DNA of 23,539 bases from an uncultured Clostridia bacterium (GCA_934122035.1 CAKOVP010000020.1:1-23539); one strand, 5' to 3'. Shown: positions 8,901 to 17,085, counted from the stretch's first letter. Numbers and translations: made by a program. Notes: a model not told the origin generated them from the sequence alone.

Positions 8901-10303
8901 AACTTGGTATTAATAATTTTGGTATTGATGATAATATTTTTGACTATGGTGCAGATTCTTTATCTATTATTAGTATTTTAACAGACTTATTCCAATATAA
9001 AATTTCTCTAAAGGTTTACGATTTTTATAAAAATCCTACTGTAAGAGAATTATATGATAAGGTATTATGTTCATCATATGAAAATAAATTATCTAATATT
9101 ACCAGATTAAACTCATTAAATGAGGTTGCAAAACACTTAAATACGTCTGAAGCTGGTTTAGAAGATACTACAAAAAAATGTGTTCTTTTGACTGGCGTTA
9201 CTGGTTTTTTAGGTATACATATTTTAGCAGAACTTTTACAAAATATAGATAAAATATCAAAAATATATTGTTTAATTAGACCAAAATATCAGCAGGAAAT
9301 ACATGAAAGATTGCTTGGTAAACTTCACTTTTATTTTGGAGATAAATATGATGAACTTGCAAAAAAATATGTTGTTTGTATAAATTCAGATATGATTAGT
9401 GATAATTTAGGAATTTCTAAAGACGATTTTGAGTTAATAAAAAATGATGTTGATTTAGTAATTCACTCTGCTGCAAACGTAAAGCACTACGGCGACTATG
9501 CTTTGTTTGCTTCTGTAAATATTGAGGGAACTCAAAAAATTATAGATTTATGTAAATCTATGAATATTCCTCTTTACTATATTTCTACTATGACTGTATC
9601 TGGTAATTATTTGTTAGAGCAGAATTTAGAATATACTACATTCAATGAAAAATCTTTCTATGTTAAACAGGATTTTTCTGAAAATGTGTATTCAAGAAGT
9701 AAGTTATTTGCAGAATCTATGGTATTAGAAGCTATATCCAAAGGATTAAATGCTACAATATTTAGAATTGGTGATTTATCTAGTCGTTATAATGATGGTC
9801 ATTTTCAAAGTAATATTAATGAGAATGCTATTTATTCTAGATTAAAATCTTTATTGGAAATTGCAGCAGTTCCAGATTCTATTTTAAATAATAATCTAGA
9901 ATTTACTCCTGTTGACTTTGCAAGTAAAGCATTGGTAAAAATTATTTGGTCAAATAATGGATTAGATAGAATTTTTCATATTTATAATCCAAATATGGTT
10001 ACCACAAAAGTACTCTTAAATTATATGAATTTACTTGGTTATAATGTAAAAGTTATATCTCAAGAAGATTTTATTAATTTGGTAAAATCACTTTCAACAG
10101 ATGAAATTAATCAATCTAAAATTAGTGGCATAATTAATGACTTTACAAAGAACAATGATATGATATATAATCACATAATAAAAGAAGACAATTCTATTAC
10201 TTGTAAATATTTAAATAGCCTTGGTTTTTACTGGCCAGAATTAGATTTTGAATATTTTAAAAAGCTAATTAAATATATGCAAGAAGTTGGCTTTATTAAA
10301 TAA
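5954..10303 (+). CDS. Single-module NRPS, C-A-T-R, reductive release
   Basis: The protein has 1449 residues in four domains. Condensation (about 5-430): HHIIADA at 133-139, the HHxxxDG motif with its last Gly as Ala; as first domain it should accept an acyl donor. Adenylation (about 455-960): TSGSTGNPKG at 610-619, GYGPSETT, YKTGDVG, GRSDGQIKLRG, and catalytic Lys945 in PNGKI. Carrier (about 970-1045): YGADSL with the phosphopantetheine Ser1002. Thioester reductase (about 1070-1449): nucleotide-binding TGVTGFLG at 1080-1087 and YxxxK at Tyr1246/Lys1250. There is no thioesterase. By family knowledge the product is an N-acyl amino aldehyde, or the alcohol after a second reduction. My by-eye ten-residue specificity code is D-I-F-S-M-A-G-I-F-K; the first Asp indicates an alpha-amino acid and the pocket looks hydrophobic, but I match it to no known code. 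AAGGAG at 5935-5940 precedes the ATG by 13 bases. A carrier-activating phosphopantetheinyl transferase is not in the window. Confidence 0.93.
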   Translation: MNGELYNLTNPQKSIWLTEQFYRGTSINVICGTVLIDEVINFEVLSKSINIFLRDNDSFRIKLCIDENGEVKQFFQDFYEKHFDVLNVSNNIELKNLENRIATTPFNILEESLFSMTLFKFPSGKGGFIVKAHHIIADACTASLVASKIMTIYSSILNNDEDIKSIPTSYINYINSENEYLNGPKFEKDAEYWEEQFNSVPEFGIIPSLMESSSESCLAARKVFEINNSLLNNINSFCKDNKISLFNFFMAIYAVYIGKVSNLNEFVLGTPILNRTTFLEKTTPGMFISTVPFKFCAEKNKTFIEFAQKIGLDSLSMFRHQKYPYQNILEHIRKSKPNQPNLYDILISYQNSKTNRNSCSVPYSVNWIFNGNVADSMQIHIFDMNDEGSLNVAYDFRLNKYSAEDINNIHNRILNIINQVINSLNITLSNINIVTDEEKDLILNKFNNTYLEYNHNKTVVDFFEEQVAKNPDNIALVFKMKAMTYSELNKKVNSLARYLNNNNIGKGSVVGIIVNRSFEMIVSILAVLKAGASYIPIDPEYPEERICYILKNSNCDAILTIQKQAGKVQNLGFEKTIIIADLCNEIIYNLPDNNLNNNISQDDLSYLIFTSGSTGNPKGVMLTHKNLNNFINSMFNKIAYLKDGKYHSIISITTMSFDIFAFETIVSLCGGLKLFITDDFEQKITTKIEKIILDNHIEIIQSTPSIMNFHLDNSMINGFSSLKYVMLAGEQLPRRLVDKILKISPTCTIYNGYGPSETTIFSTVTNVTNLEKITIGKPIDNTQIYILNDNLDVLPTNCIGEIYISGDGVGNGYIGRPDLTAEKYLKNPFIEDSVMYKTGDVGFWSDSGNIICKGRSDGQIKLRGLRVELGEIENCINSFDKSANILSSVIVKDVANTQVLVAYISADKKIAIGQLRDYIANRLPTYMIPTYFTILEKLPLTPNGKINKKELANYSLNIETTDSIHTPPRNIIEENIVSSIKKKLGINNFGIDDNIFDYGADSLSIISILTDLFQYKISLKVYDFYKNPTVRELYDKVLCSSYENKLSNITRLNSLNEVAKHLNTSEAGLEDTTKKCVLLTGVTGFLGIHILAELLQNIDKISKIYCLIRPKYQQEIHERLLGKLHFYFGDKYDELAKKYVVCINSDMISDNLGISKDDFELIKNDVDLVIHSAANVKHYGDYALFASVNIEGTQKIIDLCKSMNIPLYYISTMTVSGNYLLEQNLEYTTFNEKSFYVKQDFSENVYSRSKLFAESMVLEAISKGLNATIFRIGDLSSRYNDGHFQSNINENAIYSRLKSLLEIAAVPDSILNNNLEFTPVDFASKALVKIIWSNNGLDRIFHIYNPNMVTTKVLLNYMNLLGYNVKVISQEDFINLVKSLSTDEINQSKISGIINDFTKNNDMIYNHIIKEDNSITCKYLNSLGFYWPELDFEYFKKLIKYMQEVGFIK

Positions 10304-10317
10304 GAGGGGACGATCAA

Positions 10318-12318
10318 ATGAAAAAAATAAGAGAAAAATTTAATAGCATAAGTATTTCTAACAGATTAGTATTATATTTTTTAATAATTTTCGCAGCATT
10401 TGCTGTACTATTATATAAAATAATTCCAATAATATTAAATTATCCACCAGGAGCCATAAACTCTCAGTTTGATAAGGAAGTTTCTATTTTATATTATAAA
10501 TACCAATATTTATTGGTTGTTGTTGGAATTGCCTTATTCTTTACTGTTTATTTAAAGTTCACTTTAAGAAAAACAGACAAATGGTGGAAAACAAGAACTA
10601 CAAATATAGAAGAAATTGAAAAAGTAAGACATCAAGCTTTACATCTTCCATATAGCTTATATGTATCAATGGAAATTGTTCCAACATTAATTTTACTTGC
10701 AATTTTAATGTTGACTGGAAGCCATCCTGCAATTTTATTATTTAAAATGGGAACAATTATATTTAGTTTTTCAACTTTTATTGCATCTATATTTTTATTG
10801 CTTACAACAAGAACATTTTATCCTGTACTTGTTGAAACATCTAAATATTGTAAGCAAGATACAAAAAATAAAAACAGATCTTTAAAAATGAAGCTAATAT
10901 TCCAAATATTTCCTAGCGTTTTGGTTATTGCACTTATACTTTCGCTATTTGGTTACTATAGATTAACAGTTGAAAAAGAAGCTTTACTACATAATTATTT
11001 TGCCTCTTCCCTTTCAAACTCTATAGAAGAAATTAGAGAAAATCCAGATATAAGTTCTGTTAATAATATTTTAAGTAAATACTACAATACAGAAACAACA
11101 TTCTGCTTTATAGAATATCCAGATGGTTCTATAGAAACAAGTAATGGCTCTTCGCTTAGTCACTTTTTTGTTAAATATATGCACGACTTGGCTCCTACAT
11201 ACAACAATACAGTATATGAATCTTATACAATAGATTCTCAAGCAGTTATTCAAACTTTTGAATATAATGGTCAAACTTATACTGTTGGTATTTATTACGA
11301 AATTGCGTCATTTACAACATTTATGCAATTATTAATACTTGCAGTTGTATTGTTCCTATTTGCATTACTTGCAATTTCACTTATTACTTCTTCGTTAGTT
11401 AAGAATATAAGAAATGTTTCTAAGGGATTACATAACATTGCTGAAAATGATATTAGCGAAATTTCTAAACTACCTATTACCTCTGATGATGAACTAGGTG
11501 AACTAGAAAATGAACTAAATATTGTTCAAGATTTGAATTTGAAATATATTAATCAAATTAAAAATAACCAAGATATGCTTATGGAAAAAGAACGTCTTGC
11601 TTCTCTTGGACAAATGATTGGCGGAATTTCGCACAACTTAAAAACTCCAATTATGTCTATATCTGGTGCAGCCGAAGGACTTACAGATTTAATTAATGAA
11701 TATGATGCTTCAATTGGTGACCCAGAAGTTACAAATGCAGACCACCACGCAATTGCAAATGATATGAAAGATTGGATTACAAAGATACACTCTTATACTT
11801 CATATATGTCTGATATCATTACAGCAGTTAAAGGACAAGCCGTTAATTTATCTGAAAATATTTCTGATAAATTCACAATAGATGAGCTATTAAAACGTGT
11901 AAATATTTTAATGAAACACGAAATTCAAAATGCTTCTTTAAAATTAATTACAAATATTGAAGTTGCAAGCTCAACTACTATGCACGGAGACATTAATAGT
12001 TTAGTACAAGTTATAAACAATTTAATTACAAACTCTATTCAGGCTTACAATGGTGAAAAAGAAAAAGAAATAAGATTAACTGCAAGTATGGATGAAAAAA
12101 ATAATTTAATTATTTCTGTTTCAGATGATGGATGTGGTATGACAGACGAAGTTAAAGAAAAATTGTTTAAATCTATGATTACAACTAAAGGAAAAAACGG
12201 TACAGGCCTTGGTATGTTTATGTCATATTCTACAATAAAAGGTCATTTTAATGGAGATATAACATTTAATTCAACTTTAGGAAAAGGCACAACATTTAAC
12301 ATTATTTTACCTTTATAA
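10318..12318 (+). CDS. Membrane sensor histidine kinase in the NRPS operon
   Basis: The kinase has 666 residues. Six hydrophobic segments are seen (about 17-40, 63-80, 114-133, 138-163, 193-213 and 333-360). Residues 214-332 form the largest extracytoplasmic loop, an alpha/beta sensor region perhaps of Cache/PAS type. A HAMP-like linker (about 360-412) leads to the dimerisation domain with phospho-accepting His439 in SHNLKTP, then the ATPase domain with N-box (VINNLITNSIQAY, about 565-577), G1 (DDGCGM, 603-608) and G2 (GTGLGM, 628-633). The extra N-terminal membrane segments are more than a simple two-segment sensor needs and could bind a lipophilic signal. The gene begins 14 bases after the NRPS stop with GAGGGG upstream, so it is co-transcribed with the NRPS. 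A terminator follows, then its likely partner regulator. The ligand is not known; sensing the NRPS product or its effect on the membrane is inference. Confidence 0.9.
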   Translation: MKKIREKFNSISISNRLVLYFLIIFAAFAVLLYKIIPIILNYPPGAINSQFDKEVSILYYKYQYLLVVVGIALFFTVYLKFTLRKTDKWWKTRTTNIEEIEKVRHQALHLPYSLYVSMEIVPTLILLAILMLTGSHPAILLFKMGTIIFSFSTFIASIFLLLTTRTFYPVLVETSKYCKQDTKNKNRSLKMKLIFQIFPSVLVIALILSLFGYYRLTVEKEALLHNYFASSLSNSIEEIRENPDISSVNNILSKYYNTETTFCFIEYPDGSIETSNGSSLSHFFVKYMHDLAPTYNNTVYESYTIDSQAVIQTFEYNGQTYTVGIYYEIASFTTFMQLLILAVVLFLFALLAISLITSSLVKNIRNVSKGLHNIAENDISEISKLPITSDDELGELENELNIVQDLNLKYINQIKNNQDMLMEKERLASLGQMIGGISHNLKTPIMSISGAAEGLTDLINEYDASIGDPEVTNADHHAIANDMKDWITKIHSYTSYMSDIITAVKGQAVNLSENISDKFTIDELLKRVNILMKHEIQNASLKLITNIEVASSTTMHGDINSLVQVINNLITNSIQAYNGEKEKEIRLTASMDEKNNLIISVSDDGCGMTDEVKEKLFKSMITTKGKNGTGLGMFMSYSTIKGHFNGDITFNSTLGKGTTFNIILPL

Positions 12319-12346
12319 AATATATATGTTTAATAATTTATTAAAA

Positions 12347-12408
12347 TAAAAATCCCTATTATGAATTTTATTAATTTTTAATAATTCATAAATTGGGGAT
12401 TTTTTATT
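12347..12408 (+). terminator. Terminator of the synthetase-NRPS-kinase unit
   Basis: AAAATCCC near 12349-12356 pairs with GGGGATTTT at 12395-12403, with further A/T pairing inside (TGAATT/AATTCA), followed by a T-rich run. It ends the NRPS/kinase transcript and isolates the following regulator gene. The stem is AT-rich and has internal loops. Confidence 0.75.
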
Positions 12409-12524
12409 TTTAATTTATTTATGCTTTTTATAATCAATAAATATTATATTGGAAATTTACTTAAAATTCGTTTTTTACTATTTTAAGCAAAAACTGATAA
12501 TTAATTTTTATTATATATCAAGAC

Positions 12525-12564
12525 CATAATATAATTATTTAATAAATTAAATAATTATATTATG
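12525..12564. repeat. Perfect 19-base inverted repeat, 2-base centre
   Basis: Arms 12525-12543 and 12546-12564 are exact reverse complements around AA, giving a 40-base near-palindrome beginning CATAATATAATTATTTAAT. It lies about 40 bases upstream of the -35 box of the HD-GYP regulator gene. There is no T run after it, so it is not an ordinary terminator. It could be an operator, a cruciform-forming element or the relic of a small mobile repeat. Confidence 0.9.
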
Positions 12565-12602
12565 TTTAAAACAAATAATTATATATTTTTAAAAATATAC
12601 TG

Positions 12603-12631
12603 TTGATTTTTCTTTTAAACTTGATTATAAT
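12603..12631 (+). promoter_or_regulatory. Promoter of the HD-GYP response regulator
   Basis: TTGATT (12603-12608) and TATAAT (12626-12631) are separated by 17 bases. Transcription would start near 12638, leaving a leader of about 30 bases. This makes the regulator a separate transcript from the kinase. Apart from this promoter, the palindrome and the terminator, bases 12409-12669 show nothing. Confidence 0.8.
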
Positions 12632-12669
12632 AGCGGTATAAATGAATATAAGATTTGGAGTTTAAAATT

Positions 12670-13722
12670 ATGAGAAAAAATATGATAACCCACGAGTCTA
12701 ATGGCTACAAAATAATTGTAGTTGATGACGAACAAGGCATTGTAGATTCTTTATCTATATTTTTAAAACGTTCGGGATATGATTTTACAGGTATAACAAA
12801 TCCTGTAGAAGCAATAGAACGTGTTAGACAAGAACATTTTGATATGATGATTCTTGACTTTATGATGGATCCTATTCACGGTGACGAGGTAGTTGAAGAA
12901 ATTAGAAAATTTAATAAAGAATTATATATTCTTCTATTAACAGGTCATAAGGATTTAGCTCCACCATTGGAAACAATCAAAAGATTAGATATTCAAGGTT
13001 ATTGTGAAAAGAGTGATAAATTTGATCAATTACTTTTATTAATTGAGTCTGGAATAAAATCTATTGAACAGATGAAAACAATAAAAGAAATAAATGAACA
13101 GTTACATGATAAAAATGAAGAATTAGAGCGTGCTTATTTAGACACAATTGGAATACTTCGCCAAACAGTTGAAGCAAAAGACCCTTATACCAGAGGTCAT
13201 TCTGATAGAGTTTCTGAATACTCTGTTTTAATTGGTAAAAAAATTGGACTAGATGAATCTACTCTTCATACACTAAAAATAGGTGGTTTATTTCACGACA
13301 TTGGAAAAATTGGAATTCCTGACAGCATTTTATTAAAAGAAGCAAAACTTACAGACGAAGAATACTCTCAAATAAAAAATCATCCAATGATAGGTGTACA
13401 TATGCTTGGAGATGCTGCAGTTTTTAAAGATATTATTCCAATTGTAAAACATCATCATGAAAGATTCGATGGAAGAGGATATCCAAGTCAACTTGCAGGT
13501 GAAAATATTCCATTTATAGCTAGAATTGCAGCAGTAGCAGATACATTTGATGCCATGACATCAAAAAGGTCTTATAGAAATGCTTTGCCCTTAGATATTG
13601 TAAAAGCAGAAATAGAAAAATGCTCTGGAAGTCAATTTGACCCAGAAATTGCAAAAGTATTTTTGAATATTTTAAATAATAATTATAATGAAATTTTAGA
13701 AATACAAGAAAAATATAAATAA
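12670..13722 (+). CDS. Response regulator with HD-GYP cyclic-di-GMP phosphodiesterase domain
   Basis: The regulator has 350 residues. The receiver domain (about 13-130) has acidic Asp19/Asp20, phospho-accepting Asp63 in MMILDFM, Thr91 and Lys114. A coiled-coil linker (about 130-165) leads to the HD-GYP domain: HD pair 209-210 in GGLFHDIGKIG, then HHERFDGRGYP at 262-272 and Asp291 in AVADTFDAM. All signature residues of an active HD-GYP enzyme are present; such enzymes hydrolyse cyclic-di-GMP. No DNA-binding domain exists, so output is enzymatic. A TTG at 12655 is in frame, but the GGAG at 12657-12660 lies 9 bases before the ATG at 12670, so 12670 is chosen. It follows the histidine kinase, its probable phosphodonor, behind its own promoter. 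Confidence 0.93.
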   Translation: MRKNMITHESNGYKIIVVDDEQGIVDSLSIFLKRSGYDFTGITNPVEAIERVRQEHFDMMILDFMMDPIHGDEVVEEIRKFNKELYILLLTGHKDLAPPLETIKRLDIQGYCEKSDKFDQLLLLIESGIKSIEQMKTIKEINEQLHDKNEELERAYLDTIGILRQTVEAKDPYTRGHSDRVSEYSVLIGKKIGLDESTLHTLKIGGLFHDIGKIGIPDSILLKEAKLTDEEYSQIKNHPMIGVHMLGDAAVFKDIIPIVKHHHERFDGRGYPSQLAGENIPFIARIAAVADTFDAMTSKRSYRNALPLDIVKAEIEKCSGSQFDPEIAKVFLNILNNNYNEILEIQEKYK

Positions 13723-13730
13723 TATAATAC

Positions 13731-13780
13731 AAAATAACACATTGTAAAAATAAAATTTTTATAATTGTGTTATTTTTATT
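13731..13780 (+). terminator. Terminator after the HD-GYP gene
   Basis: AAAATAACACA (13731-13741) pairs with TGTGTTATTTT (13766-13776). A second inner stem of A and T runs lies in the loop, and T-rich sequence follows. Confidence 0.75.
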
Positions 13781-13811
13781 AATTAATTATTTACTTTTTT
13801 ATTATTTTTTT

Positions 13812-13925
13812 ATTCAATTATTTTTTAAATTTTTTATTATTTATTTTTATTTAATTGTTTTTAATTTTATTATTATTTTTATTTAATTATTTTTCAATTT
13901 TTTATTATTTATTTTTATCTAATTT
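13812..13925. repeat. AT-only degenerate tandem repeat, about 68-base period
   Basis: The stretch 13828-13855 is repeated at 13896-13924 with one mismatch, and flanking bases from 13812 and 13880 also align, giving about 1.6 copies of a 68-base unit made almost only of A and T. It lies between two convergent genes, so it probably reflects slippage in non-coding DNA. Confidence 0.5.
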
Positions 13926-13933
13926 ATTTTTAA

Positions 13934-13980
13934 ATAAAAAAATAATAAATAACTTCTATTATTAAAAATTATTTATTATT
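13934..13980 (-). terminator. Probable terminator of the tex gene
   Basis: On the minus strand, 13969-13980 and 13941-13952 form a perfect 12-base-pair A/T stem with a 16-base loop, followed by a seven-T run. It lies just downstream of the tex stop. The absence of G-C pairs makes it weaker than the others. Confidence 0.55.
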
Positions 13981-13992
13981 TTATAATTATTT

Positions 13993-16176
13993 TTAATTTT
14001 TTATCTTCATAGATAATTTTACTTTTTGTTTTTCCTTATCTATTCCAATTACTTGAACTTTAATTATGTCCCCTACCGAAACAACTTCTGATGGATTTTT
14101 TATAAATCTATCACTCATTTCTGATATATGAACTAGTCCATCATGTTTAACACCCACATCTACAAAAGCGCCAAAATCCGTAACGTTTCTAACTGTTCCT
14201 GTTAAAATCATTCCGTCTCTTAAATCTTCAAATTTTAAAACATCAGATCTTAATATTGGTTTTGGCATATCTTCCCTTGGGTCTCTTCCTGGTTTTATAA
14301 GTTCGCTTATTATATCTTTTATAGTTGGTTCTCCCACATTAAATTTTGTTGCTAATATTTTTATATTTTTTTCGTTATTTATTTCTGATAATTTATTTTT
14401 TATTTCTTGCATTTTTTCCTTATTTAATAAATCATTTATTTCAAAATTTTCTTCTTTTAGTATTCTTTCTGCAATACTATAACTCTCTGGGTGTACTCCT
14501 GTTATTTCTAATGGATTTTTTCCTTCTGGAATTCTTATAAATCCTGCACATTGTTCATATGCAACTTTTCCTAACTTAGGAACTTTTAATAATTCTATTC
14601 TTTCTTTTATTTTTCCATTTTCTTCTCTGTATTTTACAATATTTTTTGCTATTGTTTTATTTACACCAGCAACATAAGAAAGCAGTGAAGGTGTAGCAGT
14701 ATTTATGTCTACCCCTACTGTGTTTACAGCGTCTTCTACAACTCCTGTCAAACTTTCTTCTAATTTTTTTTGATTAACATCGTGTTGATATTGTCCAACT
14801 CCAATTGCCTTAGGGTCTATTTTTACAAGTTCTGCAAGAGGGTCTTGTAAACGTCTTGCAATAGATATTGCTCCTCTTAAAGAAACGTTTATATCGGGAT
14901 ATTCTTCTGTTGCAAGCTCTGATGCAGAATAAACAGAAGCTCCTGCCTCAGATACAATTACGTAAACCAAATCCTTATTGTATTTCTCTTTAATATCTTT
15001 TATTAAGTCTGATACAAATTGTTCTGATTCTCTTGAAGCCGTACCATTTCCAATTGCAAACATATTAACATCATATTTTAAAATTAACTTTGTTAGCTCT
15101 TTTTTTGCACCTTCAACATCATTTTGTGGCTCTGTTGGATATACAGTTGTTGTTGCAAGTACCTTTCCTGTTTCATCAATTACTGCAATTTTACAACCTG
15201 TTCTATATGCAGGATCAAAGCCTATTACTGTTTTGCCTTTTATTGGACTTACCATTAATAGTTGTTTTGCATTCTTTCCAAATACTTTTATTGCTTGTTC
15301 TTCTGCAGAGTCTGTTAAATCTGCCCTTATTTCCCTATCAATTGAAGGCTCTATTAATCTTGTAAAACTATCTTGAATACATCTTTTTAATAATTCAGAA
15401 TATTCGCTTTTTTCGTTTTTAATTATATCTGTTTGAATATAATTTAATATTTTTTCTTCTGGTTTTTCTATTTTTACTTTTAAAAATTCTTCCTTTTCCC
15501 CTCTATTAATTGCTAGAATTCTATGACTTGGAATTTTATTTATTCTTTCACTAAAATCATAGTACATATCATAACTAGATTTTTCCTCTGGTTTTACAGC
15601 TTTTGTATTTATAAATGCTTCGTTATAACAAATACTCTTTATTTTCTTCCTATATTTAGGATTATCTGATATTTTTTCTGCAATTATGTCTACTGCTCCA
15701 TTTATTGCATCTTCTATTGTATTTATTCCTTTTTCTTCATTTATAAAGTTTTTAGCAATTTCTTCTACACTATTTTTTTCATCTTGCAATTCTACTATAT
15801 TTGCAAGTTCTTCTAATCCTTTTTCCTTTGCAATAGTTGCTCTTGTTCTTTTCTTTTGTTTATATGGCCTGTAAATATCCTCAACTTCCGCAAGTGTTAC
15901 ACTCTTTTCTAAGTTTTGTGTTATTTCTTCTGTTAACTTGCCTTGAGATTCTATAGACTTTAAAACTTCTTGTTTTCTGGCTTTTAAATTTCTTAAGTAG
16001 TTTAGTCTTTCTCCTAAATTTCTTAATTGTTCATCAGAAAGGCCTCCTGTTGCTTCTTTTCTATACCTTGCTATAAATGGAATTGTATTTCCTTCATCAA
16101 TTAATTTAATAGCACTATCTACCTGAGTAATTTTTACTTGCAATTCTGCTGCAATTACTTTCCTTATGTTTTCCAT
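13993..16176 (-). CDS. tex: Tex-family RNA-binding transcription accessory protein
   Basis: The protein has 727 residues, close to the usual Tex length. Tex is a conserved cytoplasmic nucleic-acid-binding protein affecting transcription. In order: N-terminal helical region with the hallmark NTIPFIARYRKEATGGL, the RNase H-like YqgF domain (about 320-450; VIGFDPAYRTGCKIAV), helix-hairpin-helix segments (about 490-560), and a C-terminal S1 RNA-binding domain (about 655-727; GTVRNVTDFGAFVDVGVKHD). An ATG four codons upstream (16188) touches the AAGGA ribosome site directly. The ATG at 16176 has it 12 bases away, like other genes here, so it is preferred. It is divergent from the DUF975 gene. Confidence 0.95.
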   Translation of the reverse strand: MENIRKVIAAELQVKITQVDSAIKLIDEGNTIPFIARYRKEATGGLSDEQLRNLGERLNYLRNLKARKQEVLKSIESQGKLTEEITQNLEKSVTLAEVEDIYRPYKQKKRTRATIAKEKGLEELANIVELQDEKNSVEEIAKNFINEEKGINTIEDAINGAVDIIAEKISDNPKYRKKIKSICYNEAFINTKAVKPEEKSSYDMYYDFSERINKIPSHRILAINRGEKEEFLKVKIEKPEEKILNYIQTDIIKNEKSEYSELLKRCIQDSFTRLIEPSIDREIRADLTDSAEEQAIKVFGKNAKQLLMVSPIKGKTVIGFDPAYRTGCKIAVIDETGKVLATTTVYPTEPQNDVEGAKKELTKLILKYDVNMFAIGNGTASRESEQFVSDLIKDIKEKYNKDLVYVIVSEAGASVYSASELATEEYPDINVSLRGAISIARRLQDPLAELVKIDPKAIGVGQYQHDVNQKKLEESLTGVVEDAVNTVGVDINTATPSLLSYVAGVNKTIAKNIVKYREENGKIKERIELLKVPKLGKVAYEQCAGFIRIPEGKNPLEITGVHPESYSIAERILKEENFEINDLLNKEKMQEIKNKLSEINNEKNIKILATKFNVGEPTIKDIISELIKPGRDPREDMPKPILRSDVLKFEDLRDGMILTGTVRNVTDFGAFVDVGVKHDGLVHISEMSDRFIKNPSEVVSVGDIIKVQVIGIDKEKQKVKLSMKIKN

Positions 16177-16209
16177 TTTTAATTTCATTCCTTTCTTGCT
16201 TCGTTCAAA

Positions 16210-16237
16210 GTTTTACCTAATTTTAGTTTTTTGTCGA
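16210..16237 (-). promoter_or_regulatory. Possible tex promoter
   Basis: On the minus strand TCGACA (16232-16237), 16 bases, TAAAAC (16210-16215). The boxes are moderate matches placed about 35 bases upstream of the tex start. Confidence 0.4.
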
Positions 16238-16254
16238 ATTTTGTTGTTTTTTTA

Positions 16255-16283
16255 TTGACTTCTATTCTTTGATAATATATCAT
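16255..16283 (+). promoter_or_regulatory. Promoter of the DUF975 gene
   Basis: TTGACT (16255-16260), 17 bases, TATCAT (16278-16283). A strong AAAGGGGG ribosome site at 16300-16307 lies before the ATG at 16315. Confidence 0.65.
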
Positions 16284-16314
16284 AAACATAGTAAAAAAGA
16301 AAGGGGGTCTTTTT

Positions 16315-17085
16315 ATGATTTCATCAGATTTTAGAACAGAGGCCAGAAGAATTTTGGCTGGAAAATGGAGCAAAGCCGTATGTATTGTTTTGGTATACCT
16401 ATTACTATTTTTTGTTTTAGGATTTATACAAGGTTCTTTTGAAGAAGGTTCTGCAATTTATACTTTAATAAGACTTGCAATATATATTATAGAAGTTCCT
16501 TTAGCTTTAGGTATGGTTATATCTTTTGTAAAATTATATAATGGAGAAGAAGTTTCAGCTTTTGATTTCTTTAAATTAGGCTTTAATAATTTTTCAAAAG
16601 CTTGGGGTATTGCCTTCCAAACATTATTAAAAATGGCTTTACCAGTATTTTTAATAATTGTATTTATGATAATACTAGTAATTGGAACAAGTGGCTCAGT
16701 GTTCTCTGCTGCAGCTCTTGCAAGTAATTCAACTACTTCTACATTTTCTGCTTTAGCACTAATAGGATTTATTGGTCTTATTGCTTCAACTATTTGGGCA
16801 ACAACAAAATCTTATTACTATCAATTAACACCATTTATTATAGCGGAAAATCCAGAAATGACTGCAAAAGAAGCTGTAGAACAAAGTGCTAATTTAATGA
16901 ACGGAAATCGTTTTAAATTATTCTGTCTTCAATTTTCTTTTATTGGTTGGGCAATTTTAAGTGCATTAACATTCGGTATAGGTTACTTATGGTTAACTCC
17001 ATATACACAATGTTCTATAATTGCATTTTATAAAAATTTATCGAATAAAAATGTTGAGCCAGAAGCAACAGAAACACAAATATAA
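16315..17085 (+). CDS. DUF975-family integral membrane protein
   Basis: The protein has 256 residues with about five or six hydrophobic segments (about 21-42, 52-70, 103-127, 143-164, 205-222). Its pattern matches the DUF975 family of Bacillota: an N-terminal amphipathic start (FRTEARRILAGKWSKAV), a mid-protein PEMTAKEAVEQSANLMNG, and the C-terminal KLFCLQFSFIGWAILSALT with TPYTQCSIIAFYKNL. The molecular role of this family is not established. It is monocistronic, with its own promoter and terminator. Confidence 0.85.
   Translation: MISSDFRTEARRILAGKWSKAVCIVLVYLLLFFVLGFIQGSFEEGSAIYTLIRLAIYIIEVPLALGMVISFVKLYNGEEVSAFDFFKLGFNNFSKAWGIAFQTLLKMALPVFLIIVFMIILVIGTSGSVFSAAALASNSTTSTFSALALIGFIGLIASTIWATTKSYYYQLTPFIIAENPEMTAKEAVEQSANLMNGNRFKLFCLQFSFIGWAILSALTFGIGYLWLTPYTQCSIIAFYKNLSNKNVEPEATETQI

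Noticed and set aside
13800..13925. Possible CRISPR or iteron array
   Set aside because: Fewer than two copies, low-complexity A/T sequence, no unique spacers and no associated genes.
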